64,000 nucleotides of DNA from an uncultured Collinsella sp. (GCA_900540895.1 UQHV01000002.1:77325-141324), one strand, 5' to 3'. Counted from the stretch's first letter, positions 35,810 through 44,453 are shown. Notes: a model not told the origin generated them from the sequence alone. Program-made: numbers and translations.

Positions 35810-36688
35810 TTATATGCCCGCGGTGGCTGTGCCGGATTGCGAAGGGGCGACGACCTTGAGCGGCTTTACGAGAGAATCCTCGTGCGAAGCCGGCGCGGCT
35901 GTCTCTTCGTTTTTGGCCTTGGTGGACTCGGAGCGAGTGATTTCCTCATCGAGTGCATCGATGTCGGCGTCCTCGACCACGGCGTTGAGCGACTCAAAAA
36001 CGCGGTTCTTGAGCAGCGCAGTGTGCACACCTTCCGTCAGGTCGTGAAGCTTCTTAAACGCACGCTCGAGCTTGGCGTCGCGCTCGTCATCGGAGGTATC
36101 CATTCCGAGCATGCTCACGAGCACCTGCTCAAACATCGAGGACTCGCGGTTGGCGGAAGACACGTACTGACGCAGGTTGCGCGGCTCGATATGGAAGCGT
36201 GACAGCTCGGAGCAGTAGCGGATGATCGGGAAATCGCGACCATCGACGAGCTCTCGATTCTGCGGACTCTTGATGATGCGAATGAGGTCGTTCTCGGCGA
36301 GCGAGCGGATAAATGAAATCTCGACGCCCAACATATCGGGAATGGTCTCGATGGGATGCAGCTTTTGCTTAGTCTCCTTGGGCTCCGTCTTGAGCGGAAC
36401 ATCGGATAGCAACCCCACCTCGTAGGCGAGCGTTGACAGGTCCGTGGCGTTTTCCAAGCGCTGCTTAATCACGTTGAGCGGCATGTAGCGGGTCTTCTGC
36501 AAGTGCAGGATGACCTCCAGGCGATCAACGTCCTCCTTAGAGTACTGACGGTATCCCTTAGGCGTACGATGAGGGGTAATGAGCCCCTCATCCTCTAGAA
36601 ATCTAATTTTTGAGTTCGAAAGATCGGGGTATGCGCCTCGAAGTAGGTTGACGACTTGGCCGATACTCAGATAGTTGCGTTCGGCCAT
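35810..36688 (-). CDS. ftsR: MerR-family regulator, FtsR-like
   Basis: 292 residues. The N-terminal MerR helix-turn-helix (YLSIGQVVNLLRGAYPDLSNSKIRFLEDEGLI) has the winged KGYRQYSKEDVDRL. The PDLSNSKIRFLEDEGL spacing is that of the actinobacterial FtsR (Rv1828-like) regulators, which activate ftsZ in corynebacteria. The second half has no recognised domain and ends in a low-complexity acidic tail. It lies 3 bp downstream of the GarA-like gene, the same pair as in mycobacteria. Targets here are unknown. Confidence 0.8.
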   Translation of the reverse strand: MAERNYLSIGQVVNLLRGAYPDLSNSKIRFLEDEGLITPHRTPKGYRQYSKEDVDRLEVILHLQKTRYMPLNVIKQRLENATDLSTLAYEVGLLSDVPLKTEPKETKQKLHPIETIPDMLGVEISFIRSLAENDLIRIIKSPQNRELVDGRDFPIIRYCSELSRFHIEPRNLRQYVSSANRESSMFEQVLVSMLGMDTSDDERDAKLERAFKKLHDLTEGVHTALLKNRVFESLNAVVEDADIDALDEEITRSESTKAKNEETAAPASHEDSLVKPLKVVAPSQSGTATAGI

Positions 36689-36691
36689 TCC

Positions 36692-37126
36692 CTACTCACC
36701 GGTTTCGATGCGCTCCGGCGTGCTCTCGTGGTAGATGAGCGTAAACGTACCGATCTGGACGGAAGAACCGTCGTGCAGCGGGGCCGCGTTGACTATGGCA
36801 CCGTCGACCCAGGTGCCATTGAGCGAGCCCAGGTCCTCGATGCGAGCTCCGAGGCCCTCGCGAATAATGCGCGCGTGGCTGCGCGAAACAGTCATGTCGT
36901 TGAGGAAGATGCCGTTCGCGGGATCGCGGCCGATGGTGGTCACGTCGTCCTCGAGCTCAAAAGCGGCACCAGTCTGCGGACCCTTGACGATGGACAGAAC
37001 GGGGGCGGTGATGCGCACGTTGGCCATGAGGTCGGGAACGGTGACGTCGCTTGAAGGCACGCGGAATACGCAGGTAGCGTCAGCAGTCTTATCATTCTGA
37101 GGCATATTGTTAACCATGTTGTCCAT
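36692..37126 (-). CDS. garA: GarA/OdhI-like FHA protein
   Basis: 144 residues with one FHA domain at about 50-135: IGRDPANGIFLNDMTVSRSHARI and LGSLNGTWVDG bind phosphothreonine. The N-terminal tail has DATCVFRV, which lines up with the ETTSVFR phosphorylation motif of mycobacterial GarA and corynebacterial OdhI. That kinase-switched motif inhibits 2-oxoglutarate metabolism. Conservation of the Thr suggests the switch is retained. No Ser/Thr kinase is in the window. AGGGG precedes ATG 37126; later in-frame ATGs are possible starts. Confidence 0.82.
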   Translation of the reverse strand: MDNMVNNMPQNDKTADATCVFRVPSSDVTVPDLMANVRITAPVLSIVKGPQTGAAFELEDDVTTIGRDPANGIFLNDMTVSRSHARIIREGLGARIEDLGSLNGTWVDGAIVNAAPLHDGSSVQIGTFTLIYHESTPERIETGE

Positions 37127-37192
37127 GACAACCCCTAACTTATCGCGGACGTGCCGTAAATAATGAACCGTACGTAATCATACCCCAACGAA

Positions 37193-37897
37193 TCAGTCTT
37201 CGATTTCAGGGTTCAGAAAGTCGATGTCCTCGTCCTCGGGATGCGCGAGAGCCTGTTTAATGGCCACTCCGCCCTTAATGGAGTAGATGACAGCCGTGAG
37301 CATGGAGAAGATCACGCCGCCGTACACAAAGAAGATGCCGAGGGGCACCGAGCTTCCGTTGAGGCCCGGGAAGGCCGTAAGGGTTGAAGGTAAAAGTTGC
37401 AGGCCGTCAACAACGGGGAACCCGAGCAGCATGAGCGAGAATCCGGTCATGAGCAGCGCTGTGGCAATCTTTCCGGGGAAGACGACATCGATGGGGCGAC
37501 GGTGATAATGACGCACGATAAGCGTGCCGATGCCCAGATAGATGTCGCGGCCAATAATGAGCACGCAGACCCAGATGGGCAGCTCTCCGCGGACCACCAG
37601 TCCCAAGACGCCGGTGAACAGCAGCGCACGGTCGCAGATGGGATCCATGACCTTGCCGAGCCATGAGACCGTCTTAGTCATGCGGGCGATCTGACCGTCC
37701 ATCCAGTCGGTGGAGGCGGCAACGGCGTAGATAACGATGGCGATGACGCGGTTGTTATCCGTCACAAACAGGTACAGAAATACCAGGGTGAGGATCAGGC
37801 GCGTAAAGGTGATGAAATTGGAGATCGTAAAGATCTTATTCGACGGGCAATCGGAAGTGCCGATAAGCTCCTTTTTGATCTTCTTTTTGATGCCCAC
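37193..37897 (-). CDS. CDP-alcohol phosphatidyltransferase
   Basis: 234-residue membrane enzyme with the CDP-alcohol motif DWMDGQIARMTKTVSWLGKV followed by MDPICDR. It has about five hydrophobic segments and an acidic C-terminus. The GTG at 37897 (GIKKKIKKEL) is chosen for the GGGGGAG site just upstream; an open frame runs on to 38023 without support. It is upstream of garA and ftsR, like pgsA2 in mycobacteria. It could make phosphatidylglycerol phosphate or cardiolipin, and the true pgsA is probably 16341-16979. Confidence 0.82.
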   Translation of the reverse strand: MGIKKKIKKELIGTSDCPSNKIFTISNFITFTRLILTLVFLYLFVTDNNRVIAIVIYAVAASTDWMDGQIARMTKTVSWLGKVMDPICDRALLFTGVLGLVVRGELPIWVCVLIIGRDIYLGIGTLIVRHYHRRPIDVVFPGKIATALLMTGFSLMLLGFPVVDGLQLLPSTLTAFPGLNGSSVPLGIFFVYGGVIFSMLTAVIYSIKGGVAIKQALAHPEDEDIDFLNPEIED

Positions 37898-38024
37898 AGG
37901 ACTCCCCCGCTGGTTAACGACAAAACTTTCGATACTATACCCGTTCCGGCGATGTCTATCCAGCGCAGCCATAGAGAGTCCAGACATGTGGAGGGCGGTT
38001 CTGGGCTGTGTGGGATTCTGCATT

Positions 38025-38083
38025 CGTGTACATCAGCCTCCAAACAAGTCGAATAATGTCGATTTTGGTGGCTGGTGTACACG
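38025..38083. repeat. Imperfect inverted repeat upstream of attL
   Basis: CGTGTACATCAGCC (38025-38038) pairs with GGCTGGTGTACACG (38070-38083), one G-T pair, with further pairing inside. There is no T tract. It lies between the CDP-alcohol transferase gene and the left element boundary. The rest of 37898-38148 shows nothing I can call. Confidence 0.6.
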
Positions 38084-38148
38084 TTTTGATTCGGTGATTA
38101 CATCGAGCGGGAACGTTGTTGCATTAAGCAAAATAATCATGGTGATTA

Positions 38149-38237
38149 AAAACAAAAAAGGTCAGGCACTAGGTGCCTGACCTGCAAACTTCTGGTCGGG
38201 ACGACTGGATTCGAACCAGCGACCCCTTGACCCCCAG
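38149..38237 (-). repeat. attL: 3' tRNA-Pro remnant with terminator
   Basis: Identical over 89 bp to 46648-46736. It contains 45 bp of the tRNA 3' half (38193-38237) and the hairpin GGTCAGGCAC / GTGCCTGACC with a T6 tract on the - strand. After 38237 the sequence switches to element DNA inside the anticodon arm. Confidence 0.9.
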
Positions 38238-38281
38238 CGGGGTCAGAATGACCCTGACCTGTGCTTATTTTGTTAAAACAC

Positions 38282-38300
38282 GCGCAGATAGCGCAAGTAG
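38282..38300 (+). repeat. Left arm-type repeats
   Basis: GCGCAGATAG (38282-38291) and GCGCAAGTAG (38291-38300) are tandem copies of a motif that recurs twice near the right end (46567-46604). The position between attL and the integrase gene fits accessory binding sites for the recombinase. This is inference. Confidence 0.5.
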
Positions 38301-38487
38301 CGCATTTCCGCATTTGTAAATTTTACCAGCTCAGCGCGGTCTGTCCAGATAGCATATTATCGGCTTCGAGGAGCGCGGTGCAGCCGATGATTTAATCAAC
38401 GGGGGTAGGAGCCCCGAATCGTCGCCTCTCCGGTTTCCCGCAGGTGGGCCCATCTGTTTCTAATCAACTGCGGATTTAGGAGCAGAC

Positions 38488-39978
38488 ATGCAGAACGAGA
38501 AATGCAGCAATAAAACCTTACGCGTATGCGGAGCCGGCGGCGTGAGGAAGAACAAGGGCAAATGGCAGGCTGTCGTGACGGTGGCCGACGAGATGACCGG
38601 GAAGAAGGTCCAGAGGACCAGGAACACCGGCGTGCCCTGCCTGAAGCAGAGCACGCGGGGAAAGGCGGCGGCGATGCGCGTCCTCGCGGAATTCAGGTCG
38701 GAGGTCGAGCTGGAACTCGCCGAGGCCGAGGAGGCGAGGGCCGCTATCGGCGCCGGGCTTCCCGCCGAACTGCGGGATGACTACGTCGCGCTGCCGCTCT
38801 TCGAGGCGCTCGAGAAGTTCATCGACTTCTGCCTGGAGATGAACAGGATCACCCCGACGACCCGCGACGACTACCACTACAGCGCCCTGCACATCGAGCG
38901 AGACGAGCTGGGTCTGGTCCCCGTGAACGAGGTAACGACCGACGACGTCAACGCGTGGTCGAGGCGCAGGATCGCCCTAGGCACGGCGCCGGACACGTTC
39001 AACAAGTCATTCAAGCTCGGCAACCGGCTCTACGCCGTGCTCCTCAAGCGGAGCAACGACACGATCGGGAGGAACCCGTTCGACGGCGCCCTCGCGCCCA
39101 GGGTCATCGCCAGGCCCAGGAACGCGCTGCGCTCCGACCTCGTGCCGAAGCTCAACTCGGTGACGTCGATGATGTCGGACTCGACCTTCAGGCGGGCGGT
39201 CGTGCTCGCCCTGCACACCGGGATGCGCATCGGCGAGGTCTGCGGCCTGCGCTGGTGCGACGTCGACTTCGAGTCGGGACTCATCACGGTCAGGCACTCC
39301 GTGGCCTACGTCAAGGACAGGGGCTCCTTCATCAAGGACACCAAGAACCACGACCTGAGGACGATCCCCATCGACCCGGTGGGCCTGCTCCCCTTCCTGA
39401 AGGAGATACACGAGATCGATTCGCAGAGGCTCCGGGAGGCGTCGACCCTCGGCCTGCGCGACCTCGCGGACAGCTACGTCGTGTCGCGGCCGAACGGCTC
39501 CTTCGCCACCACCAGCTACATCCGCAGGGCGTTCAAGACGTTCTCGGAGACCAACGGCCTCATGGGCACCAACGACGAGCTGATAACGTTCCACGGCCTG
39601 CGCCACACCTTCGCGACGCAGTGGATCCGCCACGGCGGCGACATCAAGGCGCTGCAGTCGATCCTGGGGCACAAGGACGCCATGGTCACGCTCAACGTCT
39701 ACGCCGACATCGAGCCGATGTCCAAGATCCAGAACATGCTGCGCGTGTCGCCGAGCCTGTGGCGCGGCTATCTCGGCCTGAGGGTGGACCCCGGCCCCAT
39801 GTTCCAGCAGAAGATCCGCGAGGCGATCGAGACGCTCGAGGCGTTCGGCTACGGCATCACCGAGCCCGACGACCGTAACGTCCTCATCCGCGACGTTCAG
39901 ACTATCAGCCGCCTCTACCCCACCGAGTACGCGGCAGTGCTGGGGGCCATCCCGACCGAGGCGACCGTGGTCGAGTAG
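38488..39978 (+). CDS. int: Tyrosine recombinase/integrase
   Basis: 496-residue phage-type site-specific recombinase. The catalytic set is complete: R247 (HTGMRIGEV), H369-x2-R372 (FHGLRHT), H395 (ILGHKD) and Y405 (NVYADI). A core-binding SAM-like domain lies near 105-190 and an AP2-like arm-binding region at the N-terminus. About 90 residues follow the catalytic tyrosine, longer than usual. TTAGGAG precedes ATG 38488. It presumably targets the tRNA-Pro 3' end. No excisionase gene is recognised. Confidence 0.94.
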   Translation: MQNEKCSNKTLRVCGAGGVRKNKGKWQAVVTVADEMTGKKVQRTRNTGVPCLKQSTRGKAAAMRVLAEFRSEVELELAEAEEARAAIGAGLPAELRDDYVALPLFEALEKFIDFCLEMNRITPTTRDDYHYSALHIERDELGLVPVNEVTTDDVNAWSRRRIALGTAPDTFNKSFKLGNRLYAVLLKRSNDTIGRNPFDGALAPRVIARPRNALRSDLVPKLNSVTSMMSDSTFRRAVVLALHTGMRIGEVCGLRWCDVDFESGLITVRHSVAYVKDRGSFIKDTKNHDLRTIPIDPVGLLPFLKEIHEIDSQRLREASTLGLRDLADSYVVSRPNGSFATTSYIRRAFKTFSETNGLMGTNDELITFHGLRHTFATQWIRHGGDIKALQSILGHKDAMVTLNVYADIEPMSKIQNMLRVSPSLWRGYLGLRVDPGPMFQQKIREAIETLEAFGYGITEPDDRNVLIRDVQTISRLYPTEYAAVLGAIPTEATVVE

Positions 39979-40077
39979 AGGCTGAGGCATGCGCTTTCCC
40001 AAATCCGTAGTGCAAGTACGGGAATGTGGAAACGCGTTTAAATAGATTCTACCCGGTCTTCTCGGTTACGCAAATAC

Positions 40078-40111
40078 GGCACGGGTTTCCGCGAACGCGG
40101 ATGCCCGTGCC
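40078..40111. terminator. Strong hairpin after int
   Basis: GGCACGGG and TCCGCG on the left pair with CGCGGA and CCCGTGCC on the right (14 bp with offset loops). ATCTATTT follows. It separates int from the convergent hypothetical gene. Confidence 0.75.
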
Positions 40112-41025
40112 TATCTATTTATGATTGCGCAATGCGTCCGCGGGAATGCAGATGGGGTCCCGCGTCTCAGGCGTGGATTTTCAGCCGCGCCGCACAATTT
40201 CGCAAAAAGGCCTGCAAATGCAGACGGCTTTCGGGAGGCCCTGACGGCACCTCTCTCAAAAATAAGAGCATGGCCCGAGGGCGTCCATGGGCGACCCTCC
40301 CGCCGTTCGGCCGGGCGGCGGCGTGTAGCCCTGTAGGCGTGTAGCCGCGTAGCGATGTAGTGCGCTGCGGGTGTAGCCCTGTGGCGGAGTATGCCGAAAC
40401 ATATTCCCGATCCGGGAATGCACACATATATATAAGTGCGATCGTCTTGCCGTAGACGGGAAACCCGTCGGCCGGGCGGGACCGGAGGGCGGGGCGGCGA
40501 ATGCCAAAGGCCGGATGCAGTCGATGCCCTGAATGAGGTCCCGACACATGGGGGCCCTAGCTCCCCCGCGGCGCGGGCGCGGGCGGCGAGGTCGGATGTG
40601 AAAGCCGGACCGCAGAGGTATCGAGCGCACGCGGCTAGGGCCTCGAGGGCGCCTGGCGGGTAGGGAGATCCGAGCATGAGGCAGGACAACGCGCAGGCCC
40701 GCGAAAGGTTCACGAGCTCCCCCGCGACGCGGCAGACCCTCGGCTGCCCCTCGTAAAGGATGCAGAAGACACGGTCGAGGTCCGACGGTTCGACCAGGCT
40801 GTACCGGCAGTCCGCGTACAGTGCGCAGCCCCTCCCGCGCGGGTCGCCGTCCGAGTCCTCATCCGGCTCATGATGGCGCACCTCGACCCAAAGGCCCTCC
40901 AACACATCGTCGAACCCGAAATCGAGCTCCGCCTGGACGCTCTCGCCGAACGCATCGCCCAGGGCGAGCTCCGGCACCTTCGTCACACGGCCGTCCAGCC
41001 ACTCAATCTCTGTCATCGCGCGCAT
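40111..41025 (-). CDS. Hypothetical protein of the element, doubtful C-terminus
   Basis: A 304-codon frame from ATG 41025 (GAAGGGG upstream; ATG 41016 is possible). The first ~165 residues look protein-like, with an acidic start (EIEWLDGRVTKVPELALG) and a Cys-rich hydrophobic region (CALSCLMLGSPYPPGALEAL). The rest is Arg/Pro/Ala-rich and runs through an 8-bp DNA repeat, so the true gene may end earlier or be frameshifted. I do not recognise the family. It is convergent with int. Confidence 0.45.
   Translation of the reverse strand: MRAMTEIEWLDGRVTKVPELALGDAFGESVQAELDFGFDDVLEGLWVEVRHHEPDEDSDGDPRGRGCALYADCRYSLVEPSDLDRVFCILYEGQPRVCRVAGELVNLSRACALSCLMLGSPYPPGALEALAACARYLCGPAFTSDLAARARAAGELGPPCVGTSFRASTASGLWHSPPRPPVPPGRRVSRLRQDDRTYIYVCIPGSGICFGILRHRATPAAHYIATRLHAYRATRRRPAERREGRPWTPSGHALIFERGAVRASRKPSAFAGLFAKLCGAAENPRLRRGTPSAFPRTHCAIINR
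40323..40394. repeat. Nine-unit 8-bp tandem repeat
   Basis: Successive octamers GTGTAGCC, CTGTAGGC, GTGTAGCC, GCGTAGCG, ATGTAGTG, CGCTGCGG, GTGTAGCC, CTGTGGCG and GAGTATGC follow consensus NNGTAGNN. The array lies in the doubtful 3' part of the hypothetical gene. Eight is not a multiple of three, so unit changes would shift any frame across it. Confidence 0.75.
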
Positions 41026-41525
41026 GGTCCAAGCCCCTTCCGACACGGGATTGTCAGCTCAACCCGACCCTTACCCATACGGACGAACATAACTCGCCAG
41101 GGGAAGCCCCTGAAGGCCGTGCGCCACAACATGAGGCCGAATCCGCCCCCGGCTGGACAGGCCAACAACGAAGGAGCACACGGAACCGGCGCGGCGTTAC
41201 AACCGTCCCGGCAAGCGTGTCACTTGGCCAAGTCATGATGCCGACAAACCCGGAAATGCTCCAACGGAGCGCCGAACGAGCGTAACAATACAAAGCCGTG
41301 CAACACGTGTTGGACGACCGGAACATCCCAAACAAAGGCCTGTAGGTCCCACCTTCAAGCCCAATAGCAAAATGTGCATCAGCGGATTTGCAGCGATACA
41401 AGTCTCAACCGTCACCATCACGCCGCAGCGCGCCTAGTCCCACTCATCCTACTGCAAATGTCCCAGAACGAGAAAACGACCAGCTTAACATGCCAACCTT
41501 TATATCCGCACGCGCGTAATTCAAC
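41026..41525. other. 500-bp stretch without a supported gene
   Basis: Short frames exist on both strands, but none has a ribosome site, family motif or convincing composition. It may be decayed coding sequence of the element. No repeat or terminator stands out. Confidence 0.6.
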
Positions 41526-42152
41526 TCATAAGGACCGGCTATCCCTTACCTGTGACACAATCTCAAACGCACAGAACAGAATCATCAGTCCAATCATCGT
41601 ATAAGAGGCAGCCGAACCTTCAAGCACTATTCCACAAAGAACAATCTCCGCGCAGCCAATAAGAACCGTTATCAGGCGCTCTGCCTTTTTGCTCTCGCCG
41701 CTCGCATAAAAAGGCGGCAAAGCGCACAAGATCACATATAGCCCGGGAAGGGAATACAGGATCGATAGTCCAAGTCCCCCATCAACCGCAGTGCTTTGCG
41801 TAAGAATCAACTGAACCCAAACGGCAATTATCACTGAGCAGGTTGTCGATAAAAGAAGACTAGAAATATAGCACGCAACAAAGTCCCGTCGCATTCGAGC
41901 AGAGAAATCCGCGAACTCTCTTCGCCGCGTGGAAACAATAAGGTACACAGAAATTGCAATAGAACCAATCAGAGAAAACAGCGGAACAACCAGCAATTCA
42001 AGCTTATTACCCCATCGATCAACCACACCCCCACTCCAATGAGCGGGAATTGTATCAGGGAGGACTGACCAAGCCGCCCATAGAATCAGAAATGGAAGAA
42101 TAGAGAGGATGAAAGATGATAACACTGCAGTAGTTTTTTTTGAGGCTCTCAT
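41526..42152 (-). CDS. DUF1648 membrane protein
   Basis: 208 residues with about six transmembrane helices. The N-terminal segment LPDTIPAHWSGGVVDRWGNKLE is the DUF1648 signature found in SdpI-type immunity proteins and related membrane proteins. The SdpI domain itself is not obvious. It is markedly AT-richer than its neighbours, suggesting separate acquisition. ATG 42152 is used; a GTG at 42179 with GGCGGAG upstream is an alternative. Bacteriocin immunity is only a possibility. Confidence 0.7.
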   Translation of the reverse strand: MRASKKTTAVLSSFILSILPFLILWAAWSVLPDTIPAHWSGGVVDRWGNKLELLVVPLFSLIGSIAISVYLIVSTRRREFADFSARMRRDFVACYISSLLLSTTCSVIIAVWVQLILTQSTAVDGGLGLSILYSLPGLYVILCALPPFYASGESKKAERLITVLIGCAEIVLCGIVLEGSAASYTMIGLMILFCAFEIVSQVRDSRSL

Positions 42153-42253
42153 CGATTCCGCATCTCCTTGCGCGCCCACATTCCACTCCGCCTTAAATCA
42201 AGTATACATTTTGGAACGGGATGTCACTCCGAACGCCTTACCCTCTTAGTGTG

Positions 42254-42270
42254 AATGCCGCTGCGGCATT
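42254..42270. promoter_or_regulatory. Conserved palindrome 1, 79 bp before pilin-like copy 1
   Basis: AATGCCGC-T-GCGGCATT, a perfect palindrome centred at 42262. The same core occurs at 45145-45159 (centre also 79 bp before the start codon) and, with a changed left half, at 43361-43374. A -35-like TTGACT follows at 42271. A shared operator is the simplest reading. Confidence 0.65.
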
Positions 42271-42340
42271 GTTGACTCATCCTTAGTAATCGCGTCTATC
42301 CTCTGCAGCATCAGCCAAAGCAATCCGAGAGGAGCCGCAC

Positions 42341-43305
42341 ATGCATGCAGCGGAAATTCCTTTCGGGGGGGGGTATCTCCCAGATTTACCCGCCGCCCGA
42401 AGGGGCAGTCGACAGTCGAGTACGTACTGATCATCGCGATCATCGTCCTGGTGGTGCTGATCGCGGGACCGTGGGTCTCGTCGGCGATCACAAACCAGTT
42501 CAACACGGTGGCGGGGACGCTCGGCAACGGAATCTCAAAGGGGAGCTGGGAGTCGGGCGGCACGGGCGGCGGCAACGGGTCGTTGACCGACGCCGACATC
42601 GTGGACCCCGTTCACGGGATAGCGTTCGCCGTGTACTCGGAGGACGACCACAGCCTCATGTTCTACAAGCGCCGCGGGGTCCCCAGAGTCGGTGACATGC
42701 TCAACAGCCGCCGCGTGACGGCGGTGTATACGGGGTTCGAAAATGGATACGCCACCGCGACCGTGGGAAACGACGGCAAGACGACTGCCCCCTGGTGGCC
42801 TAACAGAAATAATATCGTGGCCGTAAAGGCCATTGACGATGGCATAGAAATCCACTCGTTGGCATTTTGCTTTCAGTACATGGAGAACTGCAAGAGCTTT
42901 GATCTGGCAAAGTTCGACATGTCGAACTGCACAAATCTGCAGCACGCATTCGCGTATTGCGGCAATGCGACTTCCTTCAGTATTTCAAGCTGGGATACGT
43001 CCTCGGTCGTCGAATTCGACTCGGCGCTCAAAAACCTTTACAAGGTCGAGGAGATTGACATCTCCGGATGGTCGACGCGGAAAGCCGGCGATTTACGTCT
43101 CCTTTTTTCCACCGACAGTTCGCTGAAAAGCGTGAAATTTGGACCAGGGTGGAAGACCTCAGATGTTATGGATATGCTCGGCATGTTTAGCTATTGCAAA
43201 AATCTAAACCTCGACTGTTCCGATTGGAATGTCCCAACCTATGCCAATCATAGTGACTTCAATCACTGCGCCCCCGGCGTTATCCTCCCGAAGGCGTGGC
43301 AGTAG
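42341..43305 (+). CDS. Flp-pilin-like surface protein copy 1, BspA/DUF285 type, out of frame at a G9 tract
   Basis: From ATG 42341 (GAGAGGAG upstream) the frame reads MHAAEIPF, crosses G9 (42365-42373) and stops at TGA 42428. The next frame continues GVSPRFTRRPKGQSTVEYVL into a hydrophobic helix and is open to 43305. That frame matches the leaders of copies 2 and 3. One added G would join the frames. Residues after the pilin helix form a Gly/Ser linker. After it come BspA/DUF285-like leucine-rich repeats (SFDLAKFDMSNCTNLQHAF, WDTSSV, MLGMFSYCKNL). It is probably a secreted or pilus-presented surface protein, off in this clone. An alternative expressed product would start at ATG 42451. Confidence 0.72.
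42371..42391 (+). promoter_or_regulatory. Post-G-tract hairpin, copy 1
   Basis: GGGTA (42371-42375) pairs with TACCC (42387-42391) around a loop with CTCC. Equivalent hairpins follow the G tract in copies 2 and 3 with different but still complementary bases. Confidence 0.6.
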
Positions 43306-43360
43306 GTCTGAAGAAACAAAACGGCAAGCAGTTTATGTGGCGCGGGCACCCGTGCCGCCG

Positions 43361-43374
43361 TTGCCTCAGCGGCA
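43361..43374. promoter_or_regulatory. Conserved palindrome 2, 83 bp before pilin-like copy 2
   Basis: TTGCCTCAGCGGCA, an imperfect version of the palindrome found before copies 1 and 3. The GCGGCA half is intact. A -10-like TACGCT lies downstream, also seen before copy 3. Confidence 0.5.
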
Positions 43375-43450
43375 CGTTACGGGCTAGTCGGTTCGATTTA
43401 ACGTACGCTCTGCATGCAATATCAATCCCCATGCGAAGGGAGTGTCGCAT

Positions 43451-44453
43451 ATGCATGCAGCGGCAATTAACCTTCGGGGGGCGGGTATCTCCTAGGAATA
43501 CCCGCCTCCGAGGCCAAGGAGCCATCGAGTACGTTCTGGTCATCGCGATTATCGTCCTGGTTGTGATGATAGCCGGCCCTTGGGTCTCGTCGGCAATCAG
43601 GAACCAGTTCAACACGGTGGCGGGAGTATTGGTAAACGGGACAGCAGGTGGGACTTGGGAACCGAGCGGTTCCGGCAGCGGTAACGGCGCGGGTTCCGCG
43701 ACCGTCCAGGCGGCGCTCGCCAAGGACGCGAAGGACACGCGAAGGACTGGACCCTCGGTGAGCAGAAGGCAGTTGCCGAGGACATCGCCGCCAAGGGCGA
43801 GGCGTCGCCCGCCTACGCCAAGGCGAAGGCCGCGATGGATGCCGGCACCGAGTTCTCGATGAAGCTCACCGATGGCAAGACGCTGACTTACCGCATTATC
43901 GGCATCAATCATGATGACCCTGCAGGCGGATCCGGCAAGGCGGGCCTCACGTTCCTCACCACCACGACGGGCATTTGGTCCCCCATGAACGCGATTGACA
44001 CCAACGCCGGCGGTTGGGAGAAGTCTGAACTCCGTCAGAAAATGAACTCCGGCAAGATCTGGAATCTGATGCCCTCCGATTTCCAGTCCAAGGTGAAGGC
44101 CGTCAAAAAGCTATCGAACAATGTCGGGGGCGGTGATGAGAACAAGAACGCCGCCGTGACGGCTACCTCGGACAAGCTGTTCCTGCTCAGCTACTCTGAG
44201 ATCGCCCCCCACCTCCTATTGGGCATTCTATCCCTGGACTTCCTCCGAGGGCACCCAGTACGAGGCCTTCAAAGGCAAGGTGACGGAGAACTATAATCCC
44301 AACTCTGCCATTGCCATTGGCAGCGGTTGGTGGGAGCGTTCGGTGTTTCCGAACGCCTCGAAGGGCTTCCTCCATGTCGACAGCAGCGGCAATCCGTCGG
44401 ACAGCAACTCCGCGCCGGGCTGGTTTTGCGTCTCCCCCGCCTGGTGCTTCTAG
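43451..44453 (+). pseudogene. Flp-pilin-like surface protein copy 2, DUF6273-like type, three frame breaks
   Basis: The leader at ATG 43451 (AAGGGAG upstream) reads MHAAAINLRG, crosses GGGGGGCGGG (43476-43485) and stops at TAG 43493. The next frame carries GRVSPRNTRLRGQGAIEYVL plus the pilin helix. An 11-bp tandem duplication of ACGCGAAGGAC (43726-43747) breaks it again, and an extra C in a C6 run (44205-44210) breaks it a third time. Corrected, it encodes a domain like copy 3, with FSMKLTDGKTLTYRIIGINH, NAGGWEKSELR and the end VSPAWCF. It is either a decayed gene or several stacked slippage switches. Confidence 0.72.
43482..43504 (+). promoter_or_regulatory. Post-G-tract hairpin, copy 2
   Basis: CGGGTAT (43482-43488) pairs with ATACCCG (43498-43504) around CTCCTAGGA. 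The stem positions differ from copy 3, but both bases of the pairs changed together. Confidence 0.65.

Noticed and set aside
37737..38180. 147-codon + strand frame across attL
   Set aside because: It is antisense to the start of the CDP-alcohol transferase gene and runs through a terminator and an att repeat. It has no ribosome site or recognisable motif.
38193..38237. Second functional tRNA-Pro
   Set aside because: Only the 3' half is present. The sequence leaves tRNA identity in the anticodon arm, so it is the attL remnant.
40323..40394. CRISPR or plasmid-type iteron origin
   Set aside because: Eight-bp contiguous units without spacers, no replication initiator gene and no AT-rich unwinding region beside it.
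41054..41401. 115-codon frame on the - strand in the element
   Set aside because: Cys/Ser/Arg-rich composition without domain pattern, no ribosome site, and overlapping frames on the other strand look equally random.
43296..43862. 188-codon frame starting at 43296 as the real start of copy 2
   Set aside because: It begins inside the end of copy 1 and ignores the conserved AAGGGAG-ATGCATGCAG start. The part before the pilin leader has no counterpart in copies 1 or 3.
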